Source of the DNA: Bacteroidia bacterium
GTDB taxonomy: Bacteria; Bacteroidota; Bacteroidia; Bacteroidales; Marinilabiliaceae
Direction: 5' to 3'
Length of the DNA stretch: 49,735 nt
Assembly: GCA_030526155.1 (NCBI GenBank)
Contig: JAUNDI010000016.1
Location: 1 to 49,735, forward strand
Made by a program: the position numbers and the translations under genes. A model generated the notes under the pieces. That model was not told the DNA's origin, did not search any database, and worked only from the letters and a program-made list of their open reading frames with translations. This document shows positions 9,008-17,325 of the stretch, piece after piece; within the stretch, counting starts at the first letter, position 1; each line of letters starts with the position of its first letter.

Positions 9008-10549
9008 TTATTTAAGAGCCTTATTAAGCATGTAGTAAACCTCGTTGTTACGAAGTTGCTGCTTGAAGCCGCTTATTGTTGTGTTCTTATCGATATTGAT
9101 GAACTCGATACCTGTCATCTCTGCGAAATCCTCCCAGTACTCAGCTGAGATATCGTATGAGAATGCGCTATGGTGTGTACCACCTGCGAGGATCCAAGCA
9201 CCTGCACCGATTTCGAAAGTAGGCTGTGGAACCCAAAGAGCAGAAGCTACAGGGAGCTTAGGCATTGGCTTTGGCTCGATACACTCTACCTCTTGAGTAA
9301 TGAGGCGGAAACGATTACCGAGGTCAACTACTGTAGCCTTGATACCAGAACCTGTCTTAGAAGTAAATACTAGACGAGCTGTGAACTGCTTACGGATACC
9401 GATACCGAGCATATGAACCTCGAGCTTTGGCTTATCTGTTGAGATGAGAGGACAAACCTCGAGCATGTGGCTTTGGAGGATTGAAGTCTGCTTCTCTGCG
9501 AAGTTAAGAGTATAGTCCTCGAGGAAAGAGCAGCCCTTTGGAAGACCCTGGTTCATGATCCACAAAGAACGGCAGAGACAAGCAGTCTTCCAGTCGCCCT
9601 CAGCACCGAATCCGATACCCTCGGCCATCAAACGTTGAGATGCGAGACCTGGAATCTGGTCGAAACCGCAGAAATTAGGATCATTGATATCAGCATCACC
9701 GAGGTCGTCGAAGTTTGTTGTGAATACTGTAGCATTCTCATCCTTCAATACTTGGCGGATAGCAATCTCTGCGCGAGCTGCATTGCGTACCTTCTCCCAA
9801 TATACCTGCTCACCTGACTCATCAATCTTGATAGTGTACTCCTTCTTGTATGTCTCAACGAGAGCGTCAACCTCAGCATCTGTAACCTTCTTGAAGTACT
9901 CCATAAGAGAAGATACTGGATAGTAGTCTACGTGGTAACCGAGACGCTGCTCGAACTCTACGCGATCACCATCTGTTACAGATACGTTATTCATATTCAT
10001 ACCGAACATGAGGCAACGAGTCTTCTTAGCGTCAGCAACAGCAGCAGCAACGCGTGACCATACGCCGATCTGCTTTTGAGCCTCAGTATCCTTCCAGAAG
10101 CCAACAACTACCTTGCGAGCAACGCGCATACGAGTGCAAGCGTGACCGAACTCGATATCGCCGTGAGCAGACTGGTTAAGGTTCATGAAGTCCATATCAA
10201 TCTCATTCCATGGAATCTCAGCATTGAACTGAGTATGGAAGTGGCAGAGTGGCTTCTGAAGAGCCTGAAGACCCTTAATCCACATCTTAGCTGGAGAGAA
10301 AGTATGCATCCATGTGATAACGCCGGCACACTTATCGTCGCTATTAGCAGCCTTCATGAGGTTTTCTGCCTCTTGAGCCGACTTTACTGTACCCTTATAT
10401 ACGATTTTTACTGGAATATTGCCGCTTGCATTAAGGCCAGCAATCATCTCATTAGAGTGAGCATCTACTTGACCCAATACTTGCTCTCCGTAAAGCAACT
10501 GTGTGCCAGAGAGCCACCAAATTTCTAAATTTTCAAAAGCTTGTACCAT
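9008..10549 (-). CDS. araA: L-arabinose isomerase
   Basis: 513 residues, normal for AraA (about 500). It begins ENLEIWWLSGTQLLYGEQVL, a hallmark N-terminus, and contains TWMHTFSPAKMWI, LHTQFN-like HFHTQFNAEIPW, the metal-site region EGIGFGAEGDWKTA and GGTHHSAFSYDI near the C-terminus. It converts L-arabinose to L-ribulose with Mn2+ in the cytoplasm. It lies between araD (35 bp upstream) and the kinase gene. No truncation or missing key motif was seen. Confidence 0.95.
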   Translation of the reverse strand: MVQAFENLEIWWLSGTQLLYGEQVLGQVDAHSNEMIAGLNASGNIPVKIVYKGTVKSAQEAENLMKAANSDDKCAGVITWMHTFSPAKMWIKGLQALQKPLCHFHTQFNAEIPWNEIDMDFMNLNQSAHGDIEFGHACTRMRVARKVVVGFWKDTEAQKQIGVWSRVAAAVADAKKTRCLMFGMNMNNVSVTDGDRVEFEQRLGYHVDYYPVSSLMEYFKKVTDAEVDALVETYKKEYTIKIDESGEQVYWEKVRNAARAEIAIRQVLKDENATVFTTNFDDLGDADINDPNFCGFDQIPGLASQRLMAEGIGFGAEGDWKTACLCRSLWIMNQGLPKGCSFLEDYTLNFAEKQTSILQSHMLEVCPLISTDKPKLEVHMLGIGIRKQFTARLVFTSKTGSGIKATVVDLGNRFRLITQEVECIEPKPMPKLPVASALWVPQPTFEIGAGAWILAGGTHHSAFSYDISAEYWEDFAEMTGIEFINIDKNTTISGFKQQLRNNEVYYMLNKALK

Positions 10550-10583
10550 ATATCTGTGTATTTATTTCCTTTAATTCAAAAAA

Positions 10584-11294
10584 TTAATGTTTCTGTCCCT
10601 TTTGACCGTAGTAGGCGTTAGGGCCGTGCTTACGCATGTAGTGTTTCTCTACTAGGAGAGGATTCATTGTAGTCATAGGGTTTACAGAGAAGCTGATAAA
10701 TGCCATTTGAGCTACCTGCTCCATAACCTTAGCATTGTATACAGCATTATCTGGAGATGTACCCCATGAGAAAGGACCGTGATTCTTTACGAGGACTGCT
10801 GGAGTGTGATCTGGATTAATCTTACGGATATTGAGGATCTCGTCGACGATAACGTTACCAGTCTCGAGTTCGTATTGACCCTCTACCTCCTCCTTAGTCA
10901 TATCACGAGTACAAGGGATAGCCTTGTAGAAGTAATCGGCATGAGTTGTACCGATGTTAGGAATATCCTGACCAGCCTGTGCAAAGGCAGTAGCGTATGT
11001 AGAGTGGGTATGTACCACACCTTGGATATTAGGGAAAGCCTTGTAAAGTACGAGGTGAGTAGGAGTATCAGAAGAAGGATTGAGATCGCCCTCAACAACC
11101 TTACCTGTTTCGAGGTCTACAACCACCATATCAGAAGCCTTCATAGAATCGTAGTCTACACCAGAAGGTTTAATAACTACGAGACCCTTCTCGCGGTCGA
11201 TACCTGACACGTTACCCCATGTAAAAATTACAAGTCCTTGCTTAACCAAATCGAGGTTAGCCTTGAAGACTTTCTCTTTAAGTTCTTCGAGCAT
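10584..11294 (-). CDS. araD: L-ribulose-5-phosphate 4-epimerase
   Basis: 236 residues, a class II aldolase/epimerase fold. GNVSGID (27-33), [15 protein letters not shown] (73-80), zinc ligands H95 and H97 in VVHTHSTYA and H172 in [10 protein letters not shown] are all present. It turns L-ribulose 5-phosphate into D-xylulose 5-phosphate, the entry to the pentose phosphate pathway. It is the second gene of the operon, 80 bp after the transporter, and 34 bp before araA. Confidence 0.94.
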   Translation of the reverse strand: MLEELKEKVFKANLDLVKQGLVIFTWGNVSGIDREKGLVVIKPSGVDYDSMKASDMVVVDLETGKVVEGDLNPSSDTPTHLVLYKAFPNIQGVVHTHSTYATAFAQAGQDIPNIGTTHADYFYKAIPCTRDMTKEEVEGQYELETGNVIVDEILNIRKINPDHTPAVLVKNHGPFSWGTSPDNAVYNAKVMEQVAQMAFISFSVNPMTTMNPLLVEKHYMRKHGPNAYYGQKGQKH

Positions 11295-11322
11295 AAGTTA
11301 TATCTGTTATTGTTGTGTTTAT

Positions 11323-11363
11323 AGTATGTTGTGTGCGACAGGAAGCCACACACCACAACTACA
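11323..11363 (-). other. Weak hairpin between transporter and araD
   Basis: GTTGTGTG and CACACACCACAAC flank a short loop and can pair with an internal bulge. There is no T-run, so a terminator is unlikely. It is the third hairpin found in a gap of this operon. Confidence 0.3.
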
Positions 11364-11374
11364 TATTGTTATAT

Positions 11375-13114
11375 TTAGCTAAAATATGCGTAGAATGCTG
11401 CGCAGCATGCGATAACACCGAGAGTACCGAGGATATCCCAAATGTTCCAGCTAGAACGGATCTCCTTCTTGAAGTCGGATGTAAATGTAATAGCTGCCAC
11501 CTGCTCCTCTGTAGGTTTAGGAGTAAAGAATGAAACAACAACCATCAATACTACGAGGAATACGAGCAACCAGCACTCAAATACGAGCCAGTTTGTCTGC
11601 CAGAACCATGCTGTGCAATCCCAGAACGCGCCATCCATTGTAGCCTTACCTGTATCTGTAAGGATGTTAGTGAGGAGACGAACCATACCGATGAGGAAAC
11701 CTACGATCATACCCCACTCACCAGCCTTAGGAGTAATCTTCTTAGAGAAGATACCGAGAGTAAATACAGCCACCATAGCAGGAGCGAGGAGTGACTGAAT
11801 ACCCTGGAGGTAATCATATAGAGAGCCAAGGCTCATCATAACAGGAATCCATGCGAAACCGAGGATAACCACTACAACAGTAGCAACACGACCTACGAAT
11901 ACGTAGTGCTCCTCTGTCTTACCCTGCTTCATAGGCTTGTAGAAGTCCTCTGTGAAGAGAGTAGCGCAAGAGTTGAAGAATGCAGCAAGAGAAGCCACGA
12001 GAGCGCAAACGAAACCGATAGTAACGATACCCTTAACACCTGCAGGGAGAATATTCTTAACCATGATAGCGAAAGCGGCATCAGTATTATCGAGAGCGAT
12101 ATCGCCACGAGAAGCGAGTGCTGCGCAAACCATACCTGGGATAAGGAACATAAATACAGGGAGGAGCTTGAAGTAACCAGCAGCGATAGAACCACGACGA
12201 GCGCGAGCCATAACGACATCATTGCTCTCATTTGGAGTCTGACCGAGTACACGTTGTACGATATGCTGGTCGGTACACCAGTACCAGAAACCGATGATAG
12301 AGGCACCGATGAATGTTACGAAACCTGGATAATCTTGGTACATTGGGTCTTGAGAATCCCAGTGGAAGATATGAGTAGTACCATAACCATTGTTCAAATT
12401 ACCACAGAACTCCATCATTCTATCCCAACCTGCAGAGATGCTACCATAGTCGCCACCTACGCCACCAAGCAAAGATAGGCCAAGGAACAATACGAGGAAT
12501 GAACCAACGATGAGGATAGGAGTTTGGATGGTAGAGAGCTTCATTACACCCTTCATACCGCCGAATACGGTAAATACGCAAGTAATGAGGATGAGACCGA
12601 TAGCACCGTACCAGAAAGGTATACCGAGAAGGAACTCGAAGAAGATACCACCAGTAAATGCTGTCACACTCACCTTAGTAAGAATATAAGCTACGAGGGT
12701 AATGATAGACAACCAAGAACCTGTAGCCTTTGTGTAACGGAACTTAAGGAAGTCTGGCATTGTGATAATCTTACCCATCTTATTGATGAGAAGCTGATAG
12801 AAAGGTACGAACAACCAACCGAGGATGAGAATCATCCAACCTTGCATCTCCCAGTGCGACATACCTACGCCACTCTTAGCGCCAGTACCTGCGAGACCAA
12901 CCAAGTGCTCTGAACCAATATTAGCGGCAAAGATTGCCATACCGATTACATACCAAGGCTCGCCCTTACCAAAAAGGTAAGCAGAAGAGTCCTCGCCCTG
13001 CTGAGCCTTTTTATCTTCGACAACGGCACGCCATACTACCCACACGACTCCGAGCAAGCCGAGAGCTAATACAGCCCAATCAAGCCAAATAAATTCTGTT
13101 GAAAACCAATTCAT
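11375..13114 (-). CDS. Sodium/sugar symporter, SSS family
   Basis: 579 residues with about 14 hydrophobic segments, the layout of the solute:sodium symporter (SGLT) family. Family features include the EPWYVIGMAIFAANIGSEHL segment and the signature-like stretch around GFWYWCTDQHIVQRVL. As first gene of an arabinose operon it very probably imports L-arabinose (or a related pentose) with sodium at the inner membrane. The spacer to the divergent uvrA gene holds a TATCTTTG -7 element at 13172-13179. I assign no gene symbol because substrate specificity cannot be read from sequence. Confidence 0.88.
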   Translation of the reverse strand: MNWFSTEFIWLDWAVLALGLLGVVWVVWRAVVEDKKAQQGEDSSAYLFGKGEPWYVIGMAIFAANIGSEHLVGLAGTGAKSGVGMSHWEMQGWMILILGWLFVPFYQLLINKMGKIITMPDFLKFRYTKATGSWLSIITLVAYILTKVSVTAFTGGIFFEFLLGIPFWYGAIGLILITCVFTVFGGMKGVMKLSTIQTPILIVGSFLVLFLGLSLLGGVGGDYGSISAGWDRMMEFCGNLNNGYGTTHIFHWDSQDPMYQDYPGFVTFIGASIIGFWYWCTDQHIVQRVLGQTPNESNDVVMARARRGSIAAGYFKLLPVFMFLIPGMVCAALASRGDIALDNTDAAFAIMVKNILPAGVKGIVTIGFVCALVASLAAFFNSCATLFTEDFYKPMKQGKTEEHYVFVGRVATVVVVILGFAWIPVMMSLGSLYDYLQGIQSLLAPAMVAVFTLGIFSKKITPKAGEWGMIVGFLIGMVRLLTNILTDTGKATMDGAFWDCTAWFWQTNWLVFECWLLVFLVVLMVVVSFFTPKPTEEQVAAITFTSDFKKEIRSSWNIWDILGTLGVIACCAAFYAYFS

Positions 13115-13171
13115 TATTACTTTTGTTAATGTTAAAATACTATGTGTTACCTACATCTTTCTAGGTAAGTG

Positions 13172-13179
13172 CAAAGATA
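13172..13179 (-). promoter_or_regulatory. Candidate -7 element of the arabinose operon
   Basis: TATCTTTG on the minus strand, 57 bp upstream of the transporter ATG. A possible -33 TTTGC (13202-13206) lies about 22-23 bp away, slightly beyond the usual 19-21 bp. No clear palindromic operator was recognised and no AraR gene is in the window. Confidence 0.45.
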
Positions 13180-13266
13180 AGTTAAATACATGAAACGATA
13201 CGCAAAAAAAATACATAAGTAGAGGACAAAAGTACAAATGTGTAATACAGAGGCACTTTTTTTTCG

Positions 13267-13274
13267 TATTTTCG
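13267..13274 (+). promoter_or_regulatory. Candidate -7 element of uvrA
   Basis: TATTTTCG, one base from the TAnnTTTG consensus, 32 bp upstream of the uvrA GTG. The -33 region is weak. Confidence 0.35.
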
Positions 13275-13306
13275 CAACATAATAACATACACTAGAAGCT
13301 ATAGGC

Positions 13307-16165
13307 GTGAATACCGAAGAATCTCAAATTGTGGTGTTAGGCGCTCGCCAACACAATCTTAAGAATATAGATGTTAGTATACCTCGCAACAAATTAGTAG
13401 TCATTACGGGCTTATCAGGAAGTGGCAAGTCTTCATTGGCATTTGACACTATATATGCAGAGGGACAACGTAGATATATTGAGACATTCTCGGCCTATGC
13501 TCGTCAGTTCCTTGGCGGCTCACAACGTCCAGACGTAGATATGATATCTGGATTATCACCTGTTATCAGCATTGAGCAGAAGACAACCAATAAGAATCCA
13601 CGTTCTACTGTTGGCACCGTTACGGAGGTGTATGACTTTTTGCGACTACTCTTTGCTCGTGCAGGTATAGCCTATTCGTACAACACAGGCGAAAAGATGA
13701 TAAGGTATACAGACCAACAGATATTAGACCTTATCAAAGAGACATTCAACGGCAAACGCATATATCTACTAGCCCCACTTGTTAAGGGACGTAAGGGACA
13801 TTACAAAGAGCTATTTGAGCAGATACGCAAAAGAGGCTTTTTGTATGCAAGGGTAGATGGCGAGATAAAAGAGATTACCCACGGCATGCGACTAGACCGC
13901 TATAAGGTTCATTACGTAGAGCTAGTTGTTGACAAGATGGTTGTTGATGGCTCAGACGACCTAGATAAGCGCCTAAGGGAGGGTGTAGACCTAACGCTAA
14001 ATACAGGTAAAGGCGTTATGATGGTAATGGATAAAGATGCCGAAGCAAGCAATACCAACAATAATGGTAAACACCTACGCTACTTCAGTAGGCATTTGAT
14101 GTGCCCTACCACGGGAATATCTTATGAAGAACCAGCGCCACACAACTTCTCATTCAATTCTCCACAGGGAGCATGTCCAAAGTGCAATGGTATGGGCGTC
14201 TTATCAGACATCCAGATGGAACTTATAGTACCAAACCCTACCCTATCCATTGCCCAAGGAGCCATTGAACCTATTGGCAAAAAGAAGTCGACATTAATAT
14301 TCGCACAATTAGAAGCTATAGTAGAGAAATTTGGCTGTGACCTTGATACACCATTCTCGGAACTTCCCGAGGCGGCGGTGGACGCTATACTTAATGGCAG
14401 TGCAGAGCAGTTGACATTGAAAAACGATCCTAGTCAGGGTGCAGGCTTCATTCCAAAATATGAGGGCATAGTAAACTATATCAAGACAATACAAGATAGC
14501 ACCACTAGTATTAAGGAGAAGAAATGGGCCGACCAATTTGCCTCTGTCAAACCATGTCCGCTCTGTGGTGGAGCAAGGCTAAATAAGATTGCCCTACATT
14601 TCAAGATATTAGATAAGAATATTGCAGAGTTAGCACAGATGGACCTACTCCAGCTCAAGGAGTGGCTCACAGACATAGAGGACAAACTAGACGAGAGACA
14701 ACGAGCGATAGCCGTTGAGATACTCAAAGAGATACGCTCGCGCCTTGGCTTTATGCTAGATGTGGGATTGGACTACCTCACACTAGACAGACCAGCCTCT
14801 TCGCTTTCGGGAGGCGAGAGTCAGCGAATCAGACTAGCCACACAGATAGGCTCACAACTAGTTAATGTACTATACATACTTGACGAGCCAAGTATTGGAC
14901 TCCATCAGCGCGATAACGAACGCCTTATATCCTCACTTCACCAGTTACGCGACACAGGCAACAGCGTGATAGTAGTAGAGCACGACAGAGATATGATGCT
15001 TCAAGCAGATTGGCTCATTGACGTTGGTCCTGGAGCGGGAAGACACGGAGGCAATATAGTAGCGCAAGGTATACCTGCCGACGTACTGAAAACCGACTCA
15101 CTCACTGCTAGGTATCTACGTAATGAGATGAAGATAGAGGTGCCAAAAGAACGCAGAAAAGGAAACGGCCATGAGATTATACTATCAGGCTGCACAGGCA
15201 ACAACCTAAAGAATGTGACTGCCCATTTCCCATTAGGCACATTAATATGCATGACTGGCGTATCGGGATCAGGCAAATCGACACTCATAAATGAGACGTT
15301 ATACCCTATCTTGAATAAGCATATATATCGTGCACTTAAGGAGCCTATGCCTTACGAATCTATAGAGGGACTTGAATATATAGACAAGGTAGTAGCAGTG
15401 GACCAGTCGCCTTTAGGACGCACACCACGCTCTAACCCTGCTACATACACCGGACTATTTGACGACATACGCAAGCTATTTGGCGAACTACCAGAGAGCA
15501 AGATACGCGGATACAAGCAAGGACGATTCTCATTCAATGTCATAGGCGGTAGATGTGAGACTTGTAGAGGCGCCGGAGTGCAGGTAATAGAGATGTCATT
15601 ATTACCAGATGTATATGTTGAGTGCCCAGAGTGCCACGGCAAACGCTACAACAGAGAGACGCTAGAGGTACGATACAAAGGCAAGAGCATTGGCGACATA
15701 TTACAGATGACTATTAATATGGCAGCAGAGTTCTTCGATGCCATACCTAATATTGCACAAAAACTACGCACGCTACAAAGCGTCGGTCTAGGATATATCA
15801 AACTTGGTCAGCCCTCTACCACACTTTCTGGAGGCGAGAGTCAGCGTGTCAAGCTAGCCACAGAGCTAAGCAAGCGAGATACAGGCAAGACGGTATATCT
15901 ATTAGACGAGCCAACTACGGGACTCCATTTTGAAGATATACGTATACTTATGGAGGTAGTAAACAGACTCGTAGACAAAGGTAATACTGTAATAGTAATA
16001 GAACATAACCTAGACGTTATCAAATTAGCCGACCATATTATAGACATGGGACCAGAAGGCGGTCGCGGTGGCGGAGTAATAGTAGCACAAGGTACACCAG
16101 AAGAGGTAGCCAAGAACAAAGAGAGCCATACGGCACCATTTATTGCGGAAGAGTTGGCTAGGTAG
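13307..16165 (+). CDS. uvrA: Excinuclease ABC subunit A
   Basis: 952 residues, normal for UvrA. Two ABC ATPase halves are visible: Walker A GLSGSGKS (35-42), a zinc-finger segment with CPKCNGMG, signature LSGGESQRIRLATQ near 500, second Walker A GVSGSGKST near 650, a CETCRGAG / CPECHGKR zinc module and the second signature LSGGESQRVKLATE. It recognises bulky DNA lesions in nucleotide excision repair together with UvrB. The start codon is GTG at 13307; the residues after it (TEESQIVVLGARQHNLKNI) match the usual N-terminus. It is a single-gene unit; the spacer behind it carries tandem and dispersed repeats. Confidence 0.97.
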   Translation: MNTEESQIVVLGARQHNLKNIDVSIPRNKLVVITGLSGSGKSSLAFDTIYAEGQRRYIETFSAYARQFLGGSQRPDVDMISGLSPVISIEQKTTNKNPRSTVGTVTEVYDFLRLLFARAGIAYSYNTGEKMIRYTDQQILDLIKETFNGKRIYLLAPLVKGRKGHYKELFEQIRKRGFLYARVDGEIKEITHGMRLDRYKVHYVELVVDKMVVDGSDDLDKRLREGVDLTLNTGKGVMMVMDKDAEASNTNNNGKHLRYFSRHLMCPTTGISYEEPAPHNFSFNSPQGACPKCNGMGVLSDIQMELIVPNPTLSIAQGAIEPIGKKKSTLIFAQLEAIVEKFGCDLDTPFSELPEAAVDAILNGSAEQLTLKNDPSQGAGFIPKYEGIVNYIKTIQDSTTSIKEKKWADQFASVKPCPLCGGARLNKIALHFKILDKNIAELAQMDLLQLKEWLTDIEDKLDERQRAIAVEILKEIRSRLGFMLDVGLDYLTLDRPASSLSGGESQRIRLATQIGSQLVNVLYILDEPSIGLHQRDNERLISSLHQLRDTGNSVIVVEHDRDMMLQADWLIDVGPGAGRHGGNIVAQGIPADVLKTDSLTARYLRNEMKIEVPKERRKGNGHEIILSGCTGNNLKNVTAHFPLGTLICMTGVSGSGKSTLINETLYPILNKHIYRALKEPMPYESIEGLEYIDKVVAVDQSPLGRTPRSNPATYTGLFDDIRKLFGELPESKIRGYKQGRFSFNVIGGRCETCRGAGVQVIEMSLLPDVYVECPECHGKRYNRETLEVRYKGKSIGDILQMTINMAAEFFDAIPNIAQKLRTLQSVGLGYIKLGQPSTTLSGGESQRVKLATELSKRDTGKTVYLLDEPTTGLHFEDIRILMEVVNRLVDKGNTVIVIEHNLDVIKLADHIIDMGPEGGRGGGVIVAQGTPEEVAKNKESHTAPFIAEELAR

Positions 16166-16171
16166 AACCAA

Positions 16172-16215
16172 GGGAGCACTCGGGGAACACTCGGGGAGCA
16201 CCCTAAGAGCACCCT
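16172..16215. repeat. Tandem array of four 11-bp units
   Basis: GGGAGCACTCG, GGGAACACTCG, GGGAGCACCCT and AAGAGCACCCT follow each other with an exact 11-bp period, starting 7 bp after the uvrA stop and running straight into a copy of the dispersed repeat at 16213. Confidence 0.75.
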
Positions 16216-16275
16216 TCTTCATCGTAAAAAAGATATTATGAGGATATAGTATTGTACCTTCTTCATCGTAAAAAA
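16213..16275 (-). repeat. Dispersed repeat family A, paired copies 1 and 2
   Basis: CCTTCTTCATCGTAAAAAA occurs identically at 16213-16231 and 16257-16275, 44 bp apart. On the minus strand this reads TTTTTTACGATGAAGAAGG twice. The bases between them include TATCCTCATAA, also found between the pair at 43754-43825. Confidence 0.85.
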
Positions 16276-16293
16276 CTAAAATGGTAGGGATAT

Positions 16294-16326
16294 AAAAAGA
16301 GCCCGCTGCTGATATGCAACGAGCTC
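16294..16326 (-). terminator. Terminator of the DUF4154 gene
   Basis: On the minus strand GAGCTCGTTGC (16316-16326) pairs over its full length, with two G-U wobbles, with GCAGCGGGCTC (16299-16309), and five T follow. It lies 37 bp past the stop. Confidence 0.75.
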
Positions 16327-16362
16327 CATTGAACGAACTGAATCTGTTATTGTCTTCTGTAA

Positions 16363-16866
16363 TTAGTCTACTTGAACACCAAGAGTAAGAAGTTTCTGAC
16401 CTACTGTGAGACCACGAGACTTGATATTCTTCTCTGATATTTCGTAATTAAGCTTAGAGCCATCGGCGAAGAAAGAGATACCAGCGCCGCTAGCACATTG
16501 TCCCTTCTTACCGCTTACGATAAGTGTTCTATTGCCACTCTGATTTGAAACCAAAGTGCCTATCTGACCACCCTTAGCCTCGCCCAAGCAGATAATATCG
16601 CTCTTTGGCAAAGCATTTACAGTGGCTGCTTCTTTCACCACAACAGTACGGTTACCTACCTTCTTTGTCTTTGCAAGGTTTGAGAGTTCGCCGACTAGGT
16701 CGTTATCACCCACCACAGTAATAACGAGATCACGGTTGTTGTCTTCTGTGGCCCATCCAATGTTCTTTGCGAAGTTGTATACATACAAGGCTTGGAATTT
16801 AGCCATCTGCGCATAGCACATAGTGCCTAAAACGATTAGTAGTATTGATAAAATTGCTCTTTTCAT
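16363..16866 (-). CDS. YfiR-like (DUF4154) exported protein
   Basis: 167 residues from the ATG at 16866, chosen because MKRAILSILLIVLGTMCYAQ is a clean signal peptide; an ATG four codons earlier is also possible, and the frame runs much further up without looking like protein. The mature part starts KFQALYVYNFAKNIGW, the hallmark of DUF4154/YfiR, followed by ITVVGDNDLVGEL and a Gly-rich C-terminal half. In Pseudomonas YfiR is a periplasmic repressor of the diguanylate cyclase YfiN. No such cyclase is nearby, so only the fold, not the pathway, can be claimed. Confidence 0.8.
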   Translation of the reverse strand: MKRAILSILLIVLGTMCYAQMAKFQALYVYNFAKNIGWATEDNNRDLVITVVGDNDLVGELSNLAKTKKVGNRTVVVKEAATVNALPKSDIICLGEAKGGQIGTLVSNQSGNRTLIVSGKKGQCASGAGISFFADGSKLNYEISEKNIKSRGLTVGQKLLTLGVQVD

Positions 16867-17125
16867 AACTCTGTTCATTTGCTTATCTATACATATAATC
16901 AATTCATTATGTTTCACCAGAATGCTCTTTTTTGTGTTTTTTAATACAAAAAAGGTCGTCAATGCTTGTTTTTCCATTGTATTAGATGCTTTATAAGTCA
17001 CTATTTTCCATACATCAAATACCATGCCAAAAAAAATATTCAAAATAATACACCAACGAATACTCTGATATTGAGGGTTATGTAAGATTATACACTTTTT
17101 AGCCTACAACTTTATTCTATTAACA

Positions 17126-17157
17126 TTTGTTAGTAATAAAAACAATTGCTACATTTG
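17126..17157 (+). promoter_or_regulatory. Consensus promoter of the candidate small RNA
   Basis: TTTG (17126-17129), a 20-bp gap and TACATTTG (17150-17157): an exact match to the Bacteroides consensus in both boxes and in spacing. Transcription should start near 17161. Confidence 0.75.
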
Positions 17158-17160
17158 CAA

Positions 17161-17297
17161 TATGAAAAATGAACGGGAGATGAGATAGTTACTCCTCCCC
17201 GATAAGATATTCCCGTTGTGAAACGCGGTAATTTTTTCATCTGTTGTTGTCTATTGTTGATTAAAGGCTTTCTTTACGAAAGCCTTTAATTTTTTTG
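17161..17297 (+). ncRNA. Candidate structured small RNA, about 135 nt
   Basis: A consensus promoter ends at 17157 and a strong terminator ends near 17297, with no credible reading frame between them. The interval can fold into nested helices: an outer helix ATGAAAAAT (17162-17170) with ATTTTTTCAT (17231-17240, one bulged T) and an inner 7-bp helix AACGGGA (17172-17178) with TCCCGTT (17211-17217). A T-rich linker then leads to the terminator hairpin. It does not show the SRP RNA loop, tmRNA features or an obvious 6S core. It could instead be an attenuated leader of recF, but recF has its own -7 box after the terminator. I cannot assign it to a named family. Confidence 0.6.
17260..17297 (+). 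terminator. Strong Rho-independent terminator before recF
   Basis: ATTAAAGGCTTTC (17260-17272) and GAAAGCCTTTAAT (17278-17290) form a perfect 13-bp stem with a 5-base loop, followed by a run of T to 17296. Confidence 0.85.
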
Positions 17298-17305
17298 TAC
17301 CTTTG
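17298..17305 (+). promoter_or_regulatory. Candidate -7 element of recF
   Basis: TACCTTTG, an exact TAnnTTTG match directly behind the terminator T-run and 20 bp before the recF ATG. The -33 position falls inside the terminator stem and is weak. Confidence 0.5.
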
Positions 17306-17325
17306 CATAGAAATCGACCTTTACC

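Noticed and set aside
15841-16222. Minus-strand frames over the 3' end of uvrA, one starting MKKGAL in the repeat
   Set aside because: They mirror uvrA codons and the tandem array; no domain and no promoter.
17161-17297. tmRNA, SRP RNA or 6S RNA identity for the candidate RNA
   Set aside because: Too short for tmRNA, no SRP loop motif, and no long rod with central bubble as in 6S RNA.
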